Origin: Phycisphaerales bacterium
GTDB taxonomy: Bacteria > Planctomycetota > Phycisphaerae > Phycisphaerales > UBA1924
DNA length: 64,000 nucleotides
Direction of reading: 5' to 3'
Assembly (NCBI GenBank): GCA_020847535.1
Contig: JADLBU010000093.1
Span: 1 to 64,000 of the forward strand
Shown here: one piece after another, positions 58,618 through 64,000 of the stretch
How the letters are laid out: each line of letters opens with the position of its first letter
Position numbering within the stretch: the stretch's first letter is position 1
The notes under the pieces: model-generated
Told to the model about the DNA's origin: nothing
The model's database searches: none
The model's input: only the letters and a program-made list of their open reading frames with translations
Translations under genes and position numbers: made by a program

Positions 58618-61404
58618 TCAGCACCCGGCCTCGAAGGCTTCGACGAAGGCGTCGAAGTCGTCGGTATCGACAAAGCCGGAGTCATCGAAGTCCGCGGACT
58701 CATCTCCGAGCTCGAAGGCCTCGACGAAGGCATCGTAATCGTCGGTATCGACGAAGCCCGAGCCGTCGAAGTCCGCGGGGCATGAGCCGCAGTCGGTGAC
58801 GATATCGAGCTTGACGGCATCGACGCCGGCCTCAACCACGGACGGGGTCGTGGTGGTGTCGGACGTTGTGAAGCGGACCTTCATGGTGCTGGTCAGGGCA
58901 AGCTTGGACGACAGCTTGAAGGTCTTGTAGAACCAGCCGCCGTTGGCCTCGTTGACCGGACCAACGGTCTCGAGGTTGACCCAGGACGAACCGTTGTTGT
59001 TGGAGACCTCGACGACCATCGTGTCGGTGTTGGGGTTGTCGCCGAAGCTGTTGTGGAGCCAGCGGGCGTAGGACAGGTATGCCTCGCCGCCGGATGCGTC
59101 CATGGTCGGGCTGGTCAGAATCACAGCGCCGCCGTCGACGTCGGTGTCGCCAGCGCCGTTCTGGGTCACGTAGCACATGCCCGAGCCGTCGTAGTCGGTC
59201 GCCGGATCACCGCGGGCGCCGCCGCCGTTGGGAACCGCGCGCTGCCACTGGCCGGCCGTGGCGCCGTTGACGGTCGCGACCCAGCCCTTGTTGGTCTGGA
59301 AGTTGTCGGTGAACGCGGTGGTGAGCCCCGCCGCGCTGATCGCCGAGTAGTACGAACCCGGAGCGCCCGTCGGGTTGGCCACCGTGACGTTGGTCGTCGT
59401 CTTGGCGGTCACGTAGTAGCGGATGGTGTTGCCGCAGATGGTCGCCGGGAAGTTGGCCTGGTAGACGTTGGCCGAGGCCTGGCTCATCGGGTAAGCGACG
59501 TAGGTGCCGTCGTTCTCGGCATCAACCATGAGCACGCCGGTGTTCTGCTGGGGTGTGGCGCTCAGGCCGCTGACCTGCACGTTGAAGGCGATCCCGCCGG
59601 AGGGATGGATGTTCGCCGGGCGGCCGGTGGGGTAGGTGAAATTGAGAAGCTGAAGGGGCGGGGCGTCGAGGTTGTGTTCACCGAAGCCCTGGGCGATCTC
59701 GGCGTAGTGGGGGGTGCCATCCCCGATGTTGGCGTTGTTGTCATCGAGCGTCAGGACGTCGATGGTGATCTGCGGGTCGATCGAGGTGTCTCCGCCGCCG
59801 TGCATGACCACGCTGTTGCAGGCCAGAGAGGCGATGATGTCCCGGTAGGTGCCCGGGTTGGTGATCAACAGTTCGTTGCGCGTCTCCCAGAAGGCCCCGC
59901 TCAGGAGCTGACCGCAGGTGTGAATCTCGGCGTTGCAGGGGTACTGGAGGGAGTTGGAGGCGGTGCGGATGCCGGCGTTGCAGTTGTTCTGGAAGCCGTA
60001 GCCCAGCACCGGCTCGTCGGAGACCATGACGCCGATCAGGTCGCCGTAGCCCTCGCCGTACGCGCCCTGGCCGGAGCCGGCGGTCTGGACGAGGTGATGG
60101 CCGTACTCGTGCCACACGACATCTCCGAAGGCCGTGTTGGCGCAGCCGCCGCCGGCGTTGTAGAAGTTGATGGATCCGCCGTCGTAGAACGCGTTGCAGG
60201 TGCCTGAGACGGCGGTATTGATGCGGAACTCGGTCTGCGTGCCGATGGTCGGGTGGGTGGGGGCGTAGAAGAGCATGAAGTCGCGGACCTCGTTGGAGTG
60301 GAAGTACGCGTTGGCTTCGGCGCGACGCAGGGCGTCGGTGTTCGCGGCGTTGAACACGAAGTTCGCGGGTCCGGGCGGAGTCACGTTCGCCGAGAGGCCG
60401 GGGGCATCGGTCGAGGGGTTGTACACCCGGAACCAGCGGCCGCGCATCCCGGCGTTGACTGTCACCGCGCCCGAACCGGCGTTGGGGACAGTGAAGTTGC
60501 CGTTGACATCGGCGTAGACGAACGTGGCGCCGATCGCCACGCGCATGTAGGGCATCGGCCGGTTGACCTCGGTCTCGCAGATGTCGGCCTTCTTGCCGGC
60601 GGTGACGACCGCCGAGGTGTTGCCCGAGACATCCACATCCATGACCTGGTTCTCGGCATGCACGATCTGGCCGGTCTTGGCGTCGGCCAGGAAGAGCCAC
60701 TTGGCATAGCCGGCATCCCAGGGCTCACCCGCGGTCACGGTGAACTTGAGGGCGAGCACGGGGGCCACCTTGGCCTCGCCGATCCCGGCCCAGATGACCA
60801 GTTCGGGAGTCCCGTAGTCGGTGATTCCATCGATGCGGTTGTTGGCGGCGGCGAAGGCGCCGATCATGTTGGGGTTGTCGGCGACCGTCTGGTCGATGCG
60901 GAAGTTGCCCAGCTCGCGCAGGCTGGAGCGGGCGAGCACGAGGGGGAACTGGGCCTCGTTGCGGACCACGAGCCGGACCTCGCCGCGATGCACGGGGATG
61001 CCGCTGAGCTGCTGGAGGTAGCTGTGGACGATGAACTTCATGTGGCCGGTCTGAAGGTCGGGCATGATGGGCCGGACGGCGGCGTTGTCGGTCGCCAGCG
61101 AGCCCGGGACGAGCTGGTTGCGCGGAACGCCCAGCACGCCCGCGGCGCCGTCGAGGAATGCATCGGCGCTCTGTTGAGAGCTTGCACCCTGGGAGAAGGC
61201 AGCGCCGTAGACCGTGGTCACCTGGCCGCCGGACCAGTAGAGCCGGCTCTGCGGATTGGCTCGAAGGAACGCATCGGCGGATGTGCGCACGGTGCGGGTG
61301 ACAGCCGCGGTCGGCATTGCGCCGGGCGTGTCATCCCATGCAGCCATCGCCGCCCCGGCTGATAGCACCAATGCCGCGAGCGCGGCGGTTGCACAAAGCT
61401 TCAT
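58618..61404 (-). CDS. Secreted M36-like metalloprotease with dockerin-like tail
   Basis: A 928-residue exported protein. Signal peptide 1-22 (TAALAALVLSAGAAMA), an FTP/PepSY-like prodomain (about 40-330), and a zinc metalloprotease domain with VVWHEYGHH (His432, Glu433, His436) followed by YGEGYGDLIG as the likely third ligand region. A beta-sandwich follows, then two EF-hand-like dockerin repeats (ADFDGSGFVDTDDYDAF and ADFDDSGFVDTDDFDAF) ending in EAGC. It is probably a fungalysin/thermolysin relative. AGGAG lies 7 bases before the ATG. The tail is the same kind as in the SGNH pair, suggesting a shared surface anchor. Confidence 0.85.
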   Translation of the reverse strand: MKLCATAALAALVLSAGAAMAAWDDTPGAMPTAAVTRTVRTSADAFLRANPQSRLYWSGGQVTTVYGAAFSQGASSQQSADAFLDGAAGVLGVPRNQLVPGSLATDNAAVRPIMPDLQTGHMKFIVHSYLQQLSGIPVHRGEVRLVVRNEAQFPLVLARSSLRELGNFRIDQTVADNPNMIGAFAAANNRIDGITDYGTPELVIWAGIGEAKVAPVLALKFTVTAGEPWDAGYAKWLFLADAKTGQIVHAENQVMDVDVSGNTSAVVTAGKKADICETEVNRPMPYMRVAIGATFVYADVNGNFTVPNAGSGAVTVNAGMRGRWFRVYNPSTDAPGLSANVTPPGPANFVFNAANTDALRRAEANAYFHSNEVRDFMLFYAPTHPTIGTQTEFRINTAVSGTCNAFYDGGSINFYNAGGGCANTAFGDVVWHEYGHHLVQTAGSGQGAYGEGYGDLIGVMVSDEPVLGYGFQNNCNAGIRTASNSLQYPCNAEIHTCGQLLSGAFWETRNELLITNPGTYRDIIASLACNSVVMHGGGDTSIDPQITIDVLTLDDNNANIGDGTPHYAEIAQGFGEHNLDAPPLQLLNFTYPTGRPANIHPSGGIAFNVQVSGLSATPQQNTGVLMVDAENDGTYVAYPMSQASANVYQANFPATICGNTIRYYVTAKTTTNVTVANPTGAPGSYYSAISAAGLTTAFTDNFQTNKGWVATVNGATAGQWQRAVPNGGGARGDPATDYDGSGMCYVTQNGAGDTDVDGGAVILTSPTMDASGGEAYLSYARWLHNSFGDNPNTDTMVVEVSNNNGSSWVNLETVGPVNEANGGWFYKTFKLSSKLALTSTMKVRFTTSDTTTTPSVVEAGVDAVKLDIVTDCGSCPADFDGSGFVDTDDYDAFVEAFELGDESADFDDSGFVDTDDFDAFVEAFEAGC

Positions 61405-61639
61405 CACGCAACTCCTCTCAAGGTCGCCCCGCGAGCTGCGAAAATGGGAAGGACGGGTCGAGACGACCCGATGATTCACGCAGGCTAACAGGTCCGGCGA
61501 CCCCCAGTCAAGGCTAACCGCAGGCGCCCCGGCACTCGACCGGACGCGTGTGTGCCGGTGCCAAGATGGGAAAAATGTGCATTTCCACCAGCCTTGGCCA
61601 CGCCATCCATCGCACGGAGGGGTGTCCCGGACCGGTTGT

Positions 61640-61645
61640 TACGAT
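61640..61645 (+). promoter_or_regulatory. Candidate -10 box (TACGAT) before the kinase gene
   Basis: TACGAT ends 10 bases before ATG 61656 and no ribosome site is visible. Confidence 0.3.
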
Positions 61646-61655
61646 ATCGGCGATC

Positions 61656-64000
61656 ATGACCACCTCCTCCCGCCACAGCCGGATCGAGGAGCTGTTCCTT
61701 GCAGCTTCGGAGCTGGACATCGCCGCGCGCGAGCCGTTCCTGACCCACCAATGCCAGGGAGATGCCGGCCTTCGCAAGGAAGTCGAATCCCTGCTTTCCA
61801 ACGCGGTTCAGGATGGGTTCCTGGACTCCAAAGACTCACCGGGCAAGCAGTTACTGACGCGGATCGGCGTGGACATGGCCGCGGTCGATGAGCCTGTCCT
61901 GCCCGCCGGCACCCGGGTCAACAGCTACACCGTTCGAGCGGTTATCGGGTCCGGCGGCATGGGGGTCGTCTACGTTGCCGAGCAGGAGATGCCACGGCGA
62001 ACCGTCGCCCTCAAGCTCGTTCGCGGCGGCGCGCGATCCGAACGGATCCTCCGCAGGTTCGAGTACGAGGCGGAGGTTTTGGGGCGTCTGGCGCACCCAG
62101 GCATAGCGCAGATCTATGAGGCGGGTCGCTGGCAGAGCGAGCAGGGTTCCCGACCATTCATCGCGATGGAGTTCGTGCGCGGCCTGATGCTCAACCAGCA
62201 CAGCGATCGCCAGAGGCTTTCACCCCGGGACCGGCTCGAACTGATCGCCAAGGTCTGCGATGCGATGCAGCACGCCCATCGCTGCGGGGTCATTCACCGC
62301 GACCTCAAACCGGCGAACATTTTGGTCGCCGAGGATGGCCAGCCCAAGATCCTGGACTTCGGCGTTGCGCGGGCACTGGATTCGGACCAGCAGTTCACGA
62401 CGATGCACAGCGGTGTGGGGCAGATCGTCGGCACGCTGCCGTACATGAGCCCCGAGCAGGTGGTGGGAGATCCGGCGGGGATAGATACGCGGACGGATGT
62501 GTACGCCGTGGGCGTGGTCATGTACGAGCTGCTGACGGGCCGGCTTCCCTACGACCTCAAGAGCCGGCCGCTGCCCGAGGCCGCACGCATCATCCGGGAT
62601 GAACCGCCGGCTCGCCTCAGCACGCTGGATCGCACGCTGCGCGGTGATGTCGAAACGATCGTCGCCAAGGCCCTCGAGAAGGATCGCACGCGCCGGTACC
62701 AGTCGGCGGCCGAGCTCGCCGAGGAGATCCGCCGCTTCCTGCGCGGAGAGCCCATCCTCGCCAAGCAGGACTCGGCGTTCTACGTCCTCCGCAGGCACCT
62801 CAAGCGCTATCGCCACGCGGCCGGCGTCGGCATCGCGTTCATCCTGGCACTGATCGTCTTCTCGACCTACGCGCTCATTCAGCGTCAGAAAGCCCTCAAC
62901 GCACTGGCGCTCGAAGAGATCGCACGCAAGGGCGCCGTCGAGCAGACAGGGATCGCGGTCCGGGAGCGCGATCGAGCCGACCAGGAGGCCGAGAAGCTGC
63001 GCCGAAATCTCTACGTCAGCGCGATCGCCTTCGCGCAAGCGTCCTACTCGGCCAATGACGTCGAGCGGATGAAGCGGCTGCTGGATACCTGCCCCCCCGA
63101 CCTTCGCGGCTGGGAGTGGCACTACCTCCACCGGCTCTCGGACACCAGCGCCGGCAAGGGAACGAGCCGCCACGCCTCGTACATGTGGGTCTTCTCGGCC
63201 GACGGCTCGCGCGCTGCGGCATGGAACGACCCCAACGTCGCCTCCGTCTTCGACACCTCCACCGGAGAGGAGATCTTCTGCATCGAGGGTCCGGGGCAGG
63301 TCGGCTATGTCAACTTCACCCCCGACGGTTCGATGATGGTTGCGGGCCGGCTCGATCCACCACGGCTGGACTGGTACGACGCCACCGGCGGGGAACTGCT
63401 GTATTCGATACCGACCGCCATTGCATGCTGGCCGGTTGCGATGTCGGCCGACGGCACCCGAATCGGCTGCCGGACGGTCGACCAGGGCAAAGAGGTGGGT
63501 TGGGCGATCATGGACTCCACGACCGGCGCGATCCTGGCCGAGGCGGCGGTCCGCGGCGTGTACGCGATGTCGTTCGTGCCCGATGGATCCGGCCTGGTCA
63601 CCGGCCACTCCGACGGCATGGTGCGTGTGTGGGATGCACGCTCGGGGGCGGAGGTCAAGACCTGGCTGGCGCACGACATGGCGGTCTTCGCCGCGACGGT
63701 TACGCCCGACGGCGCCAACCTTGTCACGTGCAGCAGCGACAAGACCGCCAAGCTGTGGGATCTGCGCTCCGGTCAGGCGTGGAACACCATCCGCGCGCAC
63801 AGCAACAAAGTCTGGCGGACAGCGCTCAGCGCTGATGGCCGTCGGATTGCCACGGGCGGCACGGACATGACGGTGCAGATCAGCGATGCCTTCACCGGGG
63901 AGCTGCTCCGCTCCTATGCCGGCCACGAGAGCACCGTCATCAGCCTGGCGTTCACCCCCGATGGCCGCGTGCTGAGCGGATCCCGTGACCAGACGTTCCG
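61656..64000 (+). CDS. Ser/Thr protein kinase with WD40 repeats (open at right edge)
   Basis: At least 781 residues are present; the gene leaves the window. The PknB-like kinase has GSGGMGVVYVAEQ, Lys120 in VALKLV, HRDLKPAN (Asp216) and DFG (Asp234), then MSPEQ. A membrane helix at about 390-407 (VGIAFILALIVFSTYAL) is followed by a coiled segment and, from about residue 505, WD40 repeats such as DGMVRVWDARSG and DKTAKLWDLRSG. All catalytic residues are present, so it is probably active. This architecture is expanded in planctomycetes. The ATG at 61656 is leaderless-like. Targets are unknown. Confidence 0.9.
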   Translation, partial: MTTSSRHSRIEELFLAASELDIAAREPFLTHQCQGDAGLRKEVESLLSNAVQDGFLDSKDSPGKQLLTRIGVDMAAVDEPVLPAGTRVNSYTVRAVIGSGGMGVVYVAEQEMPRRTVALKLVRGGARSERILRRFEYEAEVLGRLAHPGIAQIYEAGRWQSEQGSRPFIAMEFVRGLMLNQHSDRQRLSPRDRLELIAKVCDAMQHAHRCGVIHRDLKPANILVAEDGQPKILDFGVARALDSDQQFTTMHSGVGQIVGTLPYMSPEQVVGDPAGIDTRTDVYAVGVVMYELLTGRLPYDLKSRPLPEAARIIRDEPPARLSTLDRTLRGDVETIVAKALEKDRTRRYQSAAELAEEIRRFLRGEPILAKQDSAFYVLRRHLKRYRHAAGVGIAFILALIVFSTYALIQRQKALNALALEEIARKGAVEQTGIAVRERDRADQEAEKLRRNLYVSAIAFAQASYSANDVERMKRLLDTCPPDLRGWEWHYLHRLSDTSAGKGTSRHASYMWVFSADGSRAAAWNDPNVASVFDTSTGEEIFCIEGPGQVGYVNFTPDGSMMVAGRLDPPRLDWYDATGGELLYSIPTAIACWPVAMSADGTRIGCRTVDQGKEVGWAIMDSTTGAILAEAAVRGVYAMSFVPDGSGLVTGHSDGMVRVWDARSGAEVKTWLAHDMAVFAATVTPDGANLVTCSSDKTAKLWDLRSGQAWNTIRAHSNKVWRTALSADGRRIATGGTDMTVQISDAFTGELLRSYAGHESTVISLAFTPDGRVLSGSRDQTF

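Noticed and set aside
1-64000. CRISPR arrays, rRNA genes, riboswitches, replication origin
   Set aside because: None was recognised by reading. There are no regular repeats with spacers, no conserved rRNA segments, and no DnaA-box cluster.

Overview
The window is GC-rich bacterial chromosome that reads as a planctomycete of the class Phycisphaerae. The signs are three secreted enzymes whose C-terminal two-repeat dockerin-like tails end in Gly-Cys, several short secreted proteins with PEP-CTERM-like tails ending in an arginine cluster, a pilin-like H-X9-DG protein, a Ser/Thr kinase fused to WD40 repeats, and a large tricorn protease. This assignment is inferred from gene content.

Layout. 1-968: right end of an IS630-family element abutting an ABC-2 permease that seems to have lost its start. 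1191-5953: small DUF3806-like protein, acyl-CoA carboxylase carboxyltransferase, a doubtful low-GC ORF, DEAD-box helicase. 6059-12692: choice-of-anchor gene broken by a one-base frameshift, RNase HII-like protein, ribD, gmhA, coaD, fabF. 12719-16609: inverted repeats and a MITE-like element, a glycine-rich GxxExxY protein, nrdR, and a PadR regulator with its partner and operator. 16709-25718: neuC, a pilin-like/zinc-ribbon/TlpA operon, mnmE, a gmhB-like phosphatase, and an M48 peptidase/BtpA/nucleotide-sugar dehydrogenase operon. 25954-35576: tricorn protease, two tandem SGNH hydrolases with dockerin tails, PEGA lipoprotein, S9 peptidase, zinc-ribbon membrane protein. 36023-45224: HTH-TPR regulator with a PEP-CTERM partner, then a four-gene translationally coupled envelope operon. 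45285-51061: a receiver-like protein, GGDEF cyclase, HAD phosphatase, a two-gene restriction-modification-like module, rsmA. 51068-58234: two PEP-CTERM proteins, a NuoG-like protein, SpoIIE phosphatase, Kef-type antiporter. 58402-64000: tRNA-Tyr, dockerin metalloprotease, and a kinase-WD40 gene running off the right edge.

How it fits together. Housekeeping genes (ribD, coaD, fabF, nrdR, mnmE, rsmA, tRNA-Tyr) are interleaved with envelope and sugar-nucleotide genes (gmhA, gmhB-like, neuC, nucleotide-sugar dehydrogenase) that could supply surface polysaccharide, and with secreted hydrolases and anchored surface proteins. No exosortase, cohesin, CRISPR array, rRNA or prophage was seen. Starts follow two modes: purine-rich ribosome sites at many genes, and a TANNNT box 6-10 bases before the start codon at others, which suggests leaderless mRNAs. 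The least ordinary pieces are the R-M-like pair at 48385-50159, the coupled operon at 38049-45224, the PadR-controlled fusion at 14436-16172, the glycine-rich GxxExxY gene at 12953-13666 and the barrel inserted in the tricorn protease.
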